Positions 17,177 to 26,700 of a DNA stretch of 64,000 nucleotides are shown here, in pieces. The notes under the pieces are model-generated. The model saw only the letters and a list, made by a program, of their open reading frames with translations. It ran no database searches and had not been told where the DNA came from. The stretch's first letter is position 1. The number at the start of each line of letters is the position of its first letter. The DNA is from Polynucleobacter sp. MWH-UH25E. Its GTDB lineage: Bacteria > Pseudomonadota > Gammaproteobacteria > Burkholderiales > Burkholderiaceae. The stretch spans positions 1,907,865 through 1,971,864 of the forward strand of contig NZ_CP061286.1 in the NCBI RefSeq assembly GCF_018687095.1, in the 5' to 3' direction. The position numbers were made by a program, and so were the translations under genes.

Positions 17177-18474
17177 TTCGTACCCCATGATTTTTTAAGA
17201 TTAAAAAATTCAGAGAAGTACCCATACACACATGCAGGCTGGAGTATTAAGCCGTAAGCAAATACATAAAATACAAATCCAAACCAATTGGCTCGAATAT
17301 GAAGATGCTCACTCTCAAACATCTTTTTGCCTCTGATGTACATGAGCCAATTTAATGATGCAGCCATTGGCAGCAAGAACAAGGTCATGGGACCAACTAT
17401 CCAATAAATTCCAAAACACGCCAAAATCAGCCCCGGAATAAATCCAAAGGTATAGGCAATATCCATCAATGGGAACATCGTATTCCACCAAACATATAAG
17501 GTGGTTAATCGAGGCCTAAACAACAATAACGGATTTTCCTTAAATGCCTCAATCAACCCTCTGGACCAACGCTGTCGCTGTTTAACAAACTTCTTAAGGG
17601 TATTAGGGCAATCCGTAAATACAAGTGCATCCTCGGCGTGACCAATCCGATAACCACGATTAAGCATCTTCCAGGTTAATACAATGTCTTCGCCAACCAT
17701 CTCCGGCCAACCGCCAAGCTCTAATAAGACCTTTCTGTCATAGAGAGAAAAAGCCCCCTGCGCGACCAATGTGCCTTGAAATAAAGATTGAATTCTTTTA
17801 ACGCTAGCTATACCCAAGAAATAATCCCATTCTTGCGCCTTTGTGATCCAATTTTCACGAGAATTTCGTATCAGTATTTCACCGGCCACTGCCTTTGTAT
17901 TGGGAGGATCTGACAAATATCTACCAACCAAATTACGAATTCCATCTTTGAACACATATCCATCAGCGTCAATCGTAATCACTACATCAGTAGTTGAATG
18001 ACTCAAACCATGATTTAGTGCGGAGGCCTTACCGCCGTTATGCTGTAAATAGATTAGTTCAATATTTGAATGATTTGCAGCAATACTGCGAACCTTATCA
18101 ACGGTTCCGTCTATTGAGCCATCACTTATTACAATTATTTTTATCTTTTCTGGGTATTCTTGCTTAATCAAACTCATCAAAGTAGCTTCAATTGACATAG
18201 CTTCGTTATAAGCGGCAATTAATATAGTTACTGGCAAATATCTTTGGTCAGCAATTACTTTTGGACGCTTATCCAGCAGTAAAGATATAAAAACAAATGC
18301 ATTCATGAAGCCTGGGACAATTGCGATCATCGTAATCAGAAAATACGCAAATACTCCGCCTATTTGAGTTGCTAGATCGGAATACCAAGGCAGAGAAAGC
18401 CAGATTGATAACCCCATCCAACTCAATGAAAAAATTAAGGCAATTGCAAATTTAAGTGTTACTGATATGTACAT
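17173..18474 (-). CDS. processive family 2 glycosyltransferase, PgaC/IcaA-like polysaccharide synthase
   Basis: A 433-residue inner-membrane synthase. Two N-terminal helices (about 7-30 and 38-68) precede the GT-A domain with ILIAAYNEAMSIEATL, VISDGSIDGT, TIDADGYV (DxD-type) and WPEMVGEDIVLTWKML; the QRQRWSRG (QxxRW) motif marks a processive enzyme. Several C-terminal helices follow. By family it would polymerise a beta-linked sugar such as GlcNAc and extrude it. No PgaB deacetylase or PgaD partner lies beside it; instead there are a barrel, a GGDEF cyclase and an HD-GYP protein, pointing to c-di-GMP-regulated matrix production. Confidence 0.85.
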   Translation of the reverse strand: MYISVTLKFAIALIFSLSWMGLSIWLSLPWYSDLATQIGGVFAYFLITMIAIVPGFMNAFVFISLLLDKRPKVIADQRYLPVTILIAAYNEAMSIEATLMSLIKQEYPEKIKIIVISDGSIDGTVDKVRSIAANHSNIELIYLQHNGGKASALNHGLSHSTTDVVITIDADGYVFKDGIRNLVGRYLSDPPNTKAVAGEILIRNSRENWITKAQEWDYFLGIASVKRIQSLFQGTLVAQGAFSLYDRKVLLELGGWPEMVGEDIVLTWKMLNRGYRIGHAEDALVFTDCPNTLKKFVKQRQRWSRGLIEAFKENPLLLFRPRLTTLYVWWNTMFPLMDIAYTFGFIPGLILACFGIYWIVGPMTLFLLPMAASLNWLMYIRGKKMFESEHLHIRANWFGFVFYVFAYGLILQPACVYGYFSEFFNLKKSWGTK

Positions 18475-18599
18475 TGGATTGCCAATATATTTGGGTTAAT
18501 TTCTCATTCTACGCCAATCAAAGACACCCATTTCTGTTGCCAGAGAACTATCAGCCCAGTAAACATTGGACAAATAGAGCACACATATCGATTTCTAGA

Positions 18600-19796
18600 T
18601 CAAGACTTGATTAAATTCGGCTTAAAGTGCATTTTTCCATCAACCCAAAACGCCATCAACATAAATGCCACAAGCGCACAGCCACCTGAAAATAGGAAGG
18701 CATATAAAGGCGTAATGGCTTCATAAATCCAACCAAAAATAAACGAGGCTGGGAACAACATCAAACCTGTGACGAGATTGAACCAACCAAAAGCTGTGCC
18801 TGCTAGACCCTTGGGCGCCATATCGGCTACCAATGCTTTCTCCACCCCTTCGGTTGCGGCTTTAAACAATCCATAAATTCCAAACAAGGCAAATATTTGG
18901 AACATAGAAATCCCAGGCAAGCCCATGGCGATATAAAAGAAAGCAAAAGCAATCCACGCAATCAAAATAAAACGCTTTCGGCCAAACTGATCTGATAAGG
19001 CCGATAAAGGCGTTCCAAATAAAGTCGTAATGAGAGAGATGGCTGCCCATAACAAAGGAATATCTGCTTGTGGTACCCCAGCCTCTCTTGCTCTTAATAG
19101 CAAGAACATATCTGAGGAGTTAGCCAAAGCAAAGATACCTGCTACAACAAGATATCTTTTAAATTGATTAGGCATACCCTCAAGAGACCAACCAAATTTA
19201 CTCGCTTGTGGAACGGCTTCTTTGTGGGGCTCTTTAATACACAAGGCAAGCACAATGGTGACGATTGCCGGCACAACCGCCCATAGAAAAATATCTCTGA
19301 GTGGCACCCCTAAAGATAAAAATAGCGCAGCTAACAACGGGCCAATGACTGCGCCGGCATTATCCATAGAGCGATGGAGCCCAAAGGTAATGCCTCTCTG
19401 ATTTTTATTAACGCTTTCTGCCAATAAGGCGTCTCGAGGCGAACTACGAAGGCCTTTACCCATACGATCTGTAAAGCGAATAGCCAGAACCCATAACCAA
19501 GAATTGGCGATTGCTATTAGAGGTCTACCAATACCAGCAAGTGAATAACCCAGCACAATCCACGGCTTTGCCTTTTTAGTGCGATCTACGATTACGCCTG
19601 AAACTAATTTAAAAATACTGGAAGTAGCCTCAGCAATCCCTTCAATAATGCCCAGCGCCTTTGGACCAGCCATTAATACCGAGGCAAGATATAAAGGCAT
19701 TAAGGGGTAAAGCATTTCACTAGCCGAGTCATTGACTAGACTAATGAGCCCGATGAGCCACACGGCTCGAGGAAGGGCGAGGATACTTTTAAACAT
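18600..19796 (-). CDS. MFS transporter, copy 1
   Basis: A 398-residue 12-helix major-facilitator permease. Family marks include DRMGKGLRSSPRDALLAE between helices and a second-half DQFGRKRF loop. The substrate is unknown. Bases 18640 to about 19814 recur almost without change at 36066-37240; the two proteins are identical until the last few residues, where this copy ends GKMHFKPNLIKS. The neighbours (polysaccharide genes downstream, a CDGSH gene divergent) do not define a role. Confidence 0.85.
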   Translation of the reverse strand: MFKSILALPRAVWLIGLISLVNDSASEMLYPLMPLYLASVLMAGPKALGIIEGIAEATSSIFKLVSGVIVDRTKKAKPWIVLGYSLAGIGRPLIAIANSWLWVLAIRFTDRMGKGLRSSPRDALLAESVNKNQRGITFGLHRSMDNAGAVIGPLLAALFLSLGVPLRDIFLWAVVPAIVTIVLALCIKEPHKEAVPQASKFGWSLEGMPNQFKRYLVVAGIFALANSSDMFLLLRAREAGVPQADIPLLWAAISLITTLFGTPLSALSDQFGRKRFILIAWIAFAFFYIAMGLPGISMFQIFALFGIYGLFKAATEGVEKALVADMAPKGLAGTAFGWFNLVTGLMLFPASFIFGWIYEAITPLYAFLFSGGCALVAFMLMAFWVDGKMHFKPNLIKS

Positions 19797-19814
19797 GACG
19801 GGTTTAATTTAGCA
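18640..19814. repeat. 1.17-kb direct repeat, copy 1 (MFS gene)
   Basis: Matches 36066-37240 in the same orientation, 17,426 bp apart. By eye the copies are identical from TCAACCCAAAACGCC through the gene, with the first differences at 19781 (GGATAC against AATGC-type) and scattered changes in the last 30 bases to AATTTAGCAT. Confidence 0.9.
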
Positions 19815-19904
19815 TCTTATTGAGCTGAACTGTCTTATCAAATGACAGCTATTGTCACTAAGAAGCTGTAAGATGTAATTAGCCTTTTAACCAGGAGAAT
19901 AGCA

Positions 19905-20114
19905 ATGCCCTACGCAATTGAAGTGAAAGCCGGTCAAGAATATTGGTTATGTGTTTGCGGCCTCAGCGGCACAGGCCTATGCAATGGTTCACACAAGACT
20001 ACAGATAAGACACCAAGTCAATTTAAAGCAACCAAAGATGAGACCATCTATGTATGCGGCTGCACCAAAACCAAAAACAGCCCATTTTGCGATGGGACAC
20101 ATAACTCGCTGTAG
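19905..20114 (+). CDS. CDGSH-type iron-sulfur protein
   Basis: A 69-residue protein with two CDGSH-like 2Fe-2S motifs, each with a C-x-C...C...H ligand set: CVCGLSGTGLCNGSH and CGCTKTKNSPFCDGTH. Small bacterial tandem CDGSH proteins are redox or cluster-transfer proteins with little-defined function. AGGAGA lies eight bases before the ATG. Divergent from the MFS gene; followed by a perfect hairpin shared with the convergent nuclease gene. Confidence 0.9.
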   Translation: MPYAIEVKAGQEYWLCVCGLSGTGLCNGSHKTTDKTPSQFKATKDETIYVCGCTKTKNSPFCDGTHNSL

Positions 20115-20130
20115 TTAAAAGACGGATATT

Positions 20131-20155
20131 CAAGTGTCGCGTTTCGCGACACTTG
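20131..20155. repeat. hairpin H1, isolated copy (probable bidirectional terminator)
   Basis: Perfect 11-bp arms CAAGTGTCGCG / CGCGACACTTG with a TTT loop, between the convergent CDGSH and nuclease genes. This is the same family as the H1 hairpins at 14074, 23034 and 38881, but without the adjacent H2; the nearest H2 lies across the nuclease gene at 21370. Confidence 0.85.
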
Positions 20156-20160
20156 GCCTA

Positions 20161-21309
20161 CTAATCATCTAAGTCAAAAGACTCTTGAGACCATTGTTTG
20201 AAGTACTTAAGCCCAACCTCATTTTCCAGACCCAATACATCCCTAACAAATAACTCAGTATTCCCAGCTCCAATCAGGATATCAGGACCTATATATTGAT
20301 CATCTTCAAATTCCCGAAGAATCCTCAATTCCTCTTCTGCAGCATCTACCCCTATCTCAAACTGCCATGTTTTAAGGGTTCGGATTCTTTCAAGATCCGC
20401 ATTGGAAAATCGCTTATGAACTGAGAGGTTGGTGATCCCTATCTTATATAGAGTCTCATTGTTATCAGTTAGTACGGCAAGATAATAAAGCGTAGCTGGC
20501 TTTGTTTGATCAAACCCAGAAACAGCACAGCCAGGACAACCAGATCCTCTTGAATGATTAATGGGCGATTGCCAAAAGGATCCATGCTCCGAACAAATGA
20601 TCTCCACTTTATCTTGAGCAGATGCGTAGTTGACTTTTGAGTAGTCATATCCATCTCCATGAGTCAGCCAAGCTGCTTCAATAAAATCGTCTGTAGTTAG
20701 TCTGCGTTTATCGGCACTGGCTATATCGCTACACTTCGAACAATTAATCCCACGAATATGGGCTGCAGGTAATTGAAAAAATGGGCCATGCTCTTTACAG
20801 ATGATCTTTACCTTGGTTAAAGCATTGGTGTACTCAACTTGCGAGTAATCATATCGATCGCCATGCATATTTTTGGCATCTTGCAAGAATCGTTCTAATG
20901 AATGACTGAGCTTTTGGGCTGTAGATTCACGTCCACAACTGGGGCAATTAAAACCCTTCAAGTGAGACATTACCCGCTGATTAAAGAATCCATGCTCAGG
21001 ACAAAGGATTTTTATCTTATCCTCCACGCTCTTAAAATCTACAAAAGCGTAGTCATAACGACCGCGATGCAATACCTGCGCCCGAATAATAAAGTTCATA
21101 ATGCTTAATGGCTTATTGCCACCACAAGCTCGACAACCTTTTCCACTTAGATGATTTGCAGGTCTCTGCTGAAATTCCCCATGTATTGGGCAAATGATCG
21201 TGACATCTTTTATGGCGGCGATATATACCATCTTTGAATAGTCGTACTTATCACCATGCACCTCTCGGGCACGTCTGATGAAATCGGCGGCAGTGACTTT
21301 TTTGGACAA
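20161..21309 (-). CDS. zinc-repeat protein with C-terminal GIY-YIG-like nuclease domain
   Basis: A 382-residue protein. Four repeats of about 65-70 residues each follow the pattern F..A...HGD.YDYS.V.Y......V.IIC..HG.F.Q.P..H..G.GC..C, with zinc-binding Cys/His pairs (ICPIHGEFQQ, ILCPEHGFFN, IICKEHGPFF, IICSEHGSFW). Repeats of this kind occur in phage and homing-endonuclease-like proteins. The C-terminal 100 residues start LYYLAVL...LYKIGIT, a GIY-YIG-like pair, followed by a KRF arginine, an EEEL glutamate and GNTELF, as in the T5orf172 type. It is probably a DNA-binding endonuclease and possibly a selfish gene. It lies between an H1 and an H2 hairpin. Activity not demonstrated. Confidence 0.75.
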   Translation of the reverse strand: MSKKVTAADFIRRAREVHGDKYDYSKMVYIAAIKDVTIICPIHGEFQQRPANHLSGKGCRACGGNKPLSIMNFIIRAQVLHRGRYDYAFVDFKSVEDKIKILCPEHGFFNQRVMSHLKGFNCPSCGRESTAQKLSHSLERFLQDAKNMHGDRYDYSQVEYTNALTKVKIICKEHGPFFQLPAAHIRGINCSKCSDIASADKRRLTTDDFIEAAWLTHGDGYDYSKVNYASAQDKVEIICSEHGSFWQSPINHSRGSGCPGCAVSGFDQTKPATLYYLAVLTDNNETLYKIGITNLSVHKRFSNADLERIRTLKTWQFEIGVDAAEEELRILREFEDDQYIGPDILIGAGNTELFVRDVLGLENEVGLKYFKQWSQESFDLDD

Positions 21310-21369
21310 AATATAGATACGTTAGGTTAATGAAACTTAATAGAAATATTAGCCTATGAATCAGTAAGA

Positions 21370-21390
21370 TTTGTCGGGTAACCCGACAAA
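21370..21390. repeat. hairpin H2, isolated copy
   Basis: Arms TTTGTCGGGT / ACCCGACAAA around a single A, identical to the H2 at 14109-14129. It lies upstream of the nuclease gene. The 21310-21518 stretch otherwise holds only a presumed promoter and no gene that I can support. Confidence 0.85.
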
Positions 21391-21518
21391 ATAATGTCGA
21401 AACCACCCTGCTCCATCGCCAACCCGATCAAACCCGCAAGACCACCCGTCAACGTCACGCCACTTTCAAGGCAGGTTTAGGTCAATGTCTTGACTACTGT
21501 CTATCTACAATTTCACAT

Positions 21519-21563
21519 CTTTTAATCCGTTGGTCGCGAGTTCGAATCTCGCCCGACCCACCA
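21519..21563 (+). repeat. attachment-like repeat 2: tRNA-Lys 3' fragment
   Basis: 45 bp identical to the tRNA-Lys 3' end, from the anticodon loop (CTTTTAATCC) to CCA. There is no 5' half, so it is not a tRNA gene. It ends block A and starts block B. The IS481 element begins only a few bases later, between this fragment and the terminator that should follow it. Confidence 0.95.
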
Positions 21564-21569
21564 CAAATT

Positions 21570-22892
21570 TGTAGGTACGTACCGGACACATGCTTTACGT
21601 CCAGTACCGACCACATGGTTTACACATCTACCAATCACATCCCCAATACTTTGGGACCAAATGGGTTTTCTAGGGCTTGTACCCGCGAAGACTCCATATC
21701 AAAGTAAGCCATATCGTAATCCATAAAGCTGACTAGCCACACGTCGTCCTCGACTTGCCGCAATCCTACGTCATGACCAGCGAACACCGTACTAAAGTGA
21801 ATCTTCTTGCCATCCAAACAGATGCGTCCGCAGTTGGTAACAGTGACGGTTTTATCGTGGAAGGGATAGCTGACATCAGGCAAGCCTTCGTATTTGCGGG
21901 CCGATGGCATATACAGATCGGCTGGTTTTTTCATGTCCAGGGCTTGATGAGGACGCTCATAGTTGTACTCATAGATAAAGTCTTCAAACTTATCTTGTTG
22001 TTGCAACAGCGTTTTAGCTGGCGGTTTAGTCGTCGCTTGTTTGAGCGTTAAGTGCATGCGTTCATGCCGACCATTTTGCTGAGGATTGCCTGGCTTAATG
22101 CGCTCAATCCCAATCCCTAAGCGCAGCCACCACACCGATAAGCTAGAGAGACCATAGAGTGCATTGGCGCACGCAAAGGGCACACCATTATCTGAGCGGA
22201 TACTGCCTGGCAGCCCATACTCTTTAAAGAGTTGCTCAAAGACGGTAAAGGCCTGGGCTTCTCGGGTACTCTCTAGCCCTTCACAGCAAATCAAAAAGCG
22301 ACTGGCATAGTCCGTCACCGTTAAGGGGTAACAATACTGCTTGTTACCGAGCATAAATTCGCCTTTGTAATCGACACACCACAGGGCATTAGGCTCTTTG
22401 AGATCGGATAAGTTGGTTCCCGTGAGTTTGGGATGGTGGCGACCCCGTTTCTTTTTCACTAAGCCATGGCGATCGAGTACCGCGTGTACTGTACTTTTAG
22501 CTGGCAAGGCAATATCGGGGTAATGGGTGTGCAATCGATCCCGCAGTTTAGGAGCGCCCCAAGTCGGAAACTCCTTTTTGAGTTTGACAATGAGTTGCTC
22601 GACCTGGAAGGGTAAGTGGTTGGCTTGCCGAAACGGGCGTCTACTGCGATCGGTAAAGGCTTCTAAACCACTATCTTTATAGCGATCAATGATCTTATGG
22701 CAAGTCACCCTAGAGATTCCGAACTCCTGGCATAAGGCAGAGATCTTCTCGCCATCTAAGTAACGCGACACAAATTTGAGCTTTTCGTCCATCTTCGTAC
22801 TAACATTGCCCGGCATAGAGTGGTCCCTCCTATGCCAAAAACTGTAAAGCATGTGTCCGGTATAAAGTGTTAACTATGTGTCGAGTCGTACA
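21570..22892 (-). mobile_element. IS481-family insertion sequence
   Basis: About 1.32 kb, with TGTA at the left edge and TACA at the right; one transposase gene fills it. Both ends carry CCGGACACATGCTTTAC in inverted orientation (left near 21581, right near 22840), with additional related motifs (such as CGACCACATGGTTTAC on the left) that look like multiple transposase-binding sites. No target duplication was recognised, so the outer edges are approximate. It separates the tRNA-Lys fragment from its duplicated terminator. Confidence 0.8.
21635..22816 (-). CDS. IS481-family DDE transposase
   Basis: A 393-residue transposase: N-terminal helix-turn-helix (SALCQEFGISRVTCHKIIDRY), a second HTH-like segment, then an rve-type integrase core with catalytic residues in WCVDYKGEF (D), IRSDNGVPF (D) and QQNGRHERMH (E). 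The start MPGNVSTKMDEKLKFV at 22816 fits the family; the frame continues upstream to 22852. It looks intact and may be active. Confidence 0.92.
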   Translation of the reverse strand: MPGNVSTKMDEKLKFVSRYLDGEKISALCQEFGISRVTCHKIIDRYKDSGLEAFTDRSRRPFRQANHLPFQVEQLIVKLKKEFPTWGAPKLRDRLHTHYPDIALPAKSTVHAVLDRHGLVKKKRGRHHPKLTGTNLSDLKEPNALWCVDYKGEFMLGNKQYCYPLTVTDYASRFLICCEGLESTREAQAFTVFEQLFKEYGLPGSIRSDNGVPFACANALYGLSSLSVWWLRLGIGIERIKPGNPQQNGRHERMHLTLKQATTKPPAKTLLQQQDKFEDFIYEYNYERPHQALDMKKPADLYMPSARKYEGLPDVSYPFHDKTVTVTNCGRICLDGKKIHFSTVFAGHDVGLRQVEDDVWLVSFMDYDMAYFDMESSRVQALENPFGPKVLGM

Positions 22893-22894
22893 GG

Positions 22895-23084
22895 GCCACC
22901 TTCGGGTAGCTTTTCTTTTTGGTTGGTGTAACTGTGGTGACTGCTGACAACAATTGACGATCCTATGAACCGGGTTAAGTGGGGATGGGTACGCTGGGTG
23001 ACCGTGGACGACTATTGGAAGATTTGGTTGGTAAGTGTCGCGAAATGCGACACTCGGGCATATGAGATGTCGGGTTACCCGACA
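22895..23084. repeat. tRNA-Lys downstream repeat unit, copy 2
   Basis: Terminator-like GCCACC-TTCG-GGTAGC, then the conserved stretch including ACTATTGGAAGATTTGGTTG (23011-23030), H1 (23034-23054, AGTGTCGC/GCGACACT) and H2 (23068-23084, TGTCGGGT/ACCCGACA). Same order as copy 1 next to the real tRNA. No gene is supported between 22853 and 23131. Confidence 0.8.
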
Positions 23085-23131
23085 AACGAGGTTATAGGCA
23101 ACCAAAAAACCACTCGAAGATGGCCTTTTAT

Positions 23132-23335
23132 TTACTTACAGCAAGAGCTGTCTTTTGAGCAACTTTTGCATCCCATGATTGAATAGGCTGGGCAAAACCT
23201 AAATACGCCCGTTACTAGTGGAAGAACCCCTATCCAACCCCAATCTCCAATTTTATCAGTGAGAGTTAATCCGATTAAAACTAAACCGATAACGATCCGA
23301 ATCACTCTATCAGCACCACCAACATTGCATTGCAT
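23132..23335 (-). CDS. small DUF2892/YgaP-type membrane protein
   Basis: A 67-residue protein beginning MQCNVGGADRVIRIVIG, with two hydrophobic helices, FCPAYSIMG between or after them, and a Cys-rich end (CKSCSKDSSCCK). The family (inner-membrane part of YgaP) is linked to sulfur metabolism. ATG 23335 is preceded by GGAGGTG at good spacing; a longer start at 23350 is less likely. It follows the ArsR-type regulator after 17 bases and is probably in its operon. The terminal cysteines could bind metal or persulfide; this is inference. Confidence 0.8.
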   Translation of the reverse strand: MQCNVGGADRVIRIVIGLVLIGLTLTDKIGDWGWIGVLPLVTGVFRFCPAYSIMGCKSCSKDSSCCK

Positions 23336-23352
23336 ATCAACACCTCCCATGG

Positions 23353-23661
23353 TTATTTGCTACAGTAATTTTTATAAAGCACACTCATAACCTCTAAAGC
23401 TGCAGAATTAGATAGTGAATAGTAAATCTGCTTACCCTCTCTTCTTGTTTCAACTAGCTCTTCATTTCTCAAAACTGTGAGCTGCTGAGACAAAGTGGGC
23501 TGACGAATATCTAGCGCTGCCTCAAGTTCGCTCACACACTTTTCACCCTGACTAATTTGACACAACAATAGTAATCTATCGCTATTTCCTAGCGTTTTAA
23601 GCAGTCTGCAAGCCTCATTAGCTGATTCTTGCATTCTTCCTAGATCCATACTCATAGCCAT
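23353..23661 (-). CDS. ArsR-family regulator, BigR/SqrR/YgaV-like
   Basis: A 102-residue winged-helix repressor: LKTLGNSDRLLLLCQI, then the recognition helix DIRQPTLSQQLTVLRNEELVETRREGKQIYYSL. Cys42 (GEKCVSELE) and Cys100 (NYCSK) sit where BigR/SqrR proteins form a persulfide-sensing pair; there is no ArsR-type CVC metal site. Sulfide or persulfide is the likely signal, supported by the YgaP-type partner gene. It is divergent from an RND exporter across 94 AT-rich bases, so it probably controls both sides. Confidence 0.85.
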   Translation of the reverse strand: MAMSMDLGRMQESANEACRLLKTLGNSDRLLLLCQISQGEKCVSELEAALDIRQPTLSQQLTVLRNEELVETRREGKQIYYSLSNSAALEVMSVLYKNYCSK

Positions 23662-23691
23662 TTAAGACTTACAGCCCCCATTTAATTTCAT

Positions 23692-23730
23692 CATATGATC
23701 ATTTTACATTATTATATAATATAATTATAT
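23692..23730. promoter_or_regulatory. AT-rich palindromic operator candidate between regulator and RND gene
   Basis: This divergent region contains ATTATATAAT (23711-23720, perfect palindrome), ATAATTAT (23721-23728), and CATATGATCATTTT upstream. BigR-type repressors bind AT-rich inverted repeats, so one of these is a reasonable site, but no single element is decisive. Confidence 0.4.
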
Positions 23731-23755
23731 GAATTAATCAGTTAGGCGCAAAGAC

Positions 23756-26700
23756 ATGGACAATCAGTTAGGGATTTCAGGCCGAATAGCAGCATTTTTT
23801 CAAGGGGCGCAAATTACGCCACTAATAGCTATCCTCGCTTTACTTCTGGGCTTATTTGCCATCATAGTCACCCCACGTGAAGAAGAGCCTCAAATTAATG
23901 TAACGATGGCCAATGTCATCATTCCTTTTCCTGGCGCGAGCGCTAAGAATGTAGAGGAAATGGTCTCGATTCCAGCGGAGCAAGTGTTATCACAAATTGC
24001 AGGTATTGAGCATGTCATGTCTATGTCTCAAACTGGTCTATCCGTGATCACTGTTCAGTTTAAGGTGGGCGTACCCAGAACAGAGGCATTAGTGAGACTG
24101 CATGACACGGTAGCAGCCAACTCAGATTGGTTACCCAAAGGTCTAGGTGTTATGCCAGCCATTATTAAGCCAAAGGGAATTGATGATGTACCTATATTGT
24201 CACTTACCCTATTTTCAAAAAATCCCTCAGTAACTTCTTATGAATTAGAGAAGATTGCCAACAAAATAGAAATAGATTTAAAGCGTATTAAGGGAACTCG
24301 CGAAGTTAGCACTATAGGAGGCCCAAAAAAAGCCATCCGCATCGAAGTTAGTCCAGAGAAAATGGCCATCAAAGGCGTCACTATTCCTGAACTCAGAATG
24401 GCGCTAGAAACTGCCAACCTAGGCATGCCTGTTGGTGATCTTCTTACTGAACAAGGTGCAGTTGCCATTGAAACTGGCCCTTTCCTGAAAAACTTAAATG
24501 ATGTTGAGAACATCGCTCTCGGGGTGCGCCAAGGCAACCCGGTATATATCAAGGATGTAGCTGCAGTTATAGAGGGACCCATGCAAAATCACCGCTTAGT
24601 TTGGCATACAGATGCTACCGATAAGGGCTCTGTAGATCACCCTGCCGTCACGATTTCAGTGACTAAAAAGCCTGGTGAAAATGCTGTTGATGTTTCAAAT
24701 CAAGTGCTTAACCAAGTGCAATCCCTTAAAGCCACCTTAATACCCAAGGATATTGAGATAGCCGTCTCTCGTAACTATGGCGAAACTGCCAATGAAAAGG
24801 CTACCAAACTAATTCAGAAATTAATATTTGCAACCCTATCAGTAGTCGCACTCATTTTCTTTGCGCTTGGACGCAGAGAAGCTGCAATTGTTGGGTCTGC
24901 CGTTGTACTTACCTTGGCCGCGACTTTGTTTGCATCATGGGCCTGGGGATTCACAATTAATCGCGTCTCTTTGTTTGCTCTGATATTTTCTATTGGCATC
25001 TTAGTCGATGATGCCATTGTGGTGGTAGAAAATGTTCACCGACATCAATTACTCTTCCCCAATAAAAGCCTCGAAGAAATTATTCCTGGCGCGGTAGATG
25101 AAGTCGGAGGCCCAACCATATTAGCTACTCTAACGGTTATTGCCGCCCTATTACCAATGGCTTTTATCAGCGGCCTCATGGGACCTTACATGAGCCCCAT
25201 CCCTATTAATTCAAGCATGGGCATGTTGCTTTCACTTGCAATTGCCTTCATGATCACTCCTTGGATGGCCAGAATTTGGTTGACTAAACATTCAGACAAT
25301 CAAAAGGAAAAGGCGCACTTTAATCTTGCTCAGTGGATCGGTCCAAAGTTCAAAAAAATATTTCAACCTCTTTTAAGCGATCAATCCGGCAAAAGAAATC
25401 GGAAACTACTTGCTGGCGGAGTGATTGGTGCCATTTTAATTTCAATCGCATTGCCAGTGACTGGTCTAGTGGTGCTAAAAATGCTGCCTTTTGATAATAA
25501 GTCTGAATTTCAAGTGATACTGGATATGCCACCAAACACGAGGATTGAGAAGACCTCAGATGTTTTGAGGGAAATGGGGGTCACACTTGCAAAATCGCCT
25601 GAAGTGAGTAGCTACCAGATATATGCTGGCACCTCAGCGCCAATCAACTTCAACGGCTTGGTGCGACAGTATTACTTTAGGCAAAGTCCAGCATTAGGCG
25701 ATATCCAGGTCAACTTAGTGGATAAGCATCACCGCTCAGATCAAAGCCATATCATAGCAAGTCGAATTCGACCTGCGCTGCAAGAGATTGCAAAAAAATA
25801 TTCTGCGAATGTCAAAGTAGTGGAAGTACCTCCAGGACCTCCAGTACTTTCACCAATCGTCGCCGAAATATACGGCCCAACTACAGAAGGACGACTTAGC
25901 GTAAGCAAGTCAGCTCGATCTGCGCTGGAGAAAACAGAGGGCGTTGTCGACATTGATGACAGTAGCATTGCAAAATCACCAAAGCAATTTTTGGTGATTG
26001 ATCGTCGCAAAGCAAGTTTGATGGGCATTTCTCAGCAACAGATTGTCACCACCCTACGCGCCGGACTCTCCGGAGAGAACGTCGCCTATATACATGATGA
26101 GTCGAAATATCCCGCGCCTACAGAAATCCGACTCCCTAAGAATAAACAAGATTCATTAGATGAACTTCTGAAGTTAACTATCAGAAACTCACAGCGAGAG
26201 GCCATTCCCCTAAGCCAATTAGTTTCGATTGTAGACGCCGATCGTGAGCAGACTATCTATCACAAGGATCTTCTTCCAGTGAATTATGTGATTGGAGATG
26301 CTGCAGGAAAAATTGATAGTCCTCTATATGGACTATTTAAAGCCAGATCCCTGACAAAGGAAATTAAGGATCCACAGGGTAAAGAGGTGGAAGAATTCTT
26401 TACAGCAGCCCCAACCGATCCCTACCAACATTACGCCATCAAATGGGATGGCGAATGGCAAGTTACCTATGAAACCTTCCGTGATATGGGCGCTGCCTAT
26501 GCAGTTGGCTTAATACTGATTTACCTTTTGGTTGTAGCGCACTTTGGCTCCTACCTTACGCCGCTCGTCATCATGGCACCAATCCCCCTTACCATTATTG
26601 GGGTCATGCCTGGACATGCCCTATTGGGTGCGCAATTCACGGCGACCTCCATGATTGGTATGATTGCGCTAGCGGGCATCATTGTGCGCAACTCAATACT

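Noticed and set aside
24238..24582. Minus-strand frames inside the RND gene (also near 25741 and 26551)
   Set aside because: They lie antisense to conserved RND permease sequence and encode no recognisable domain.
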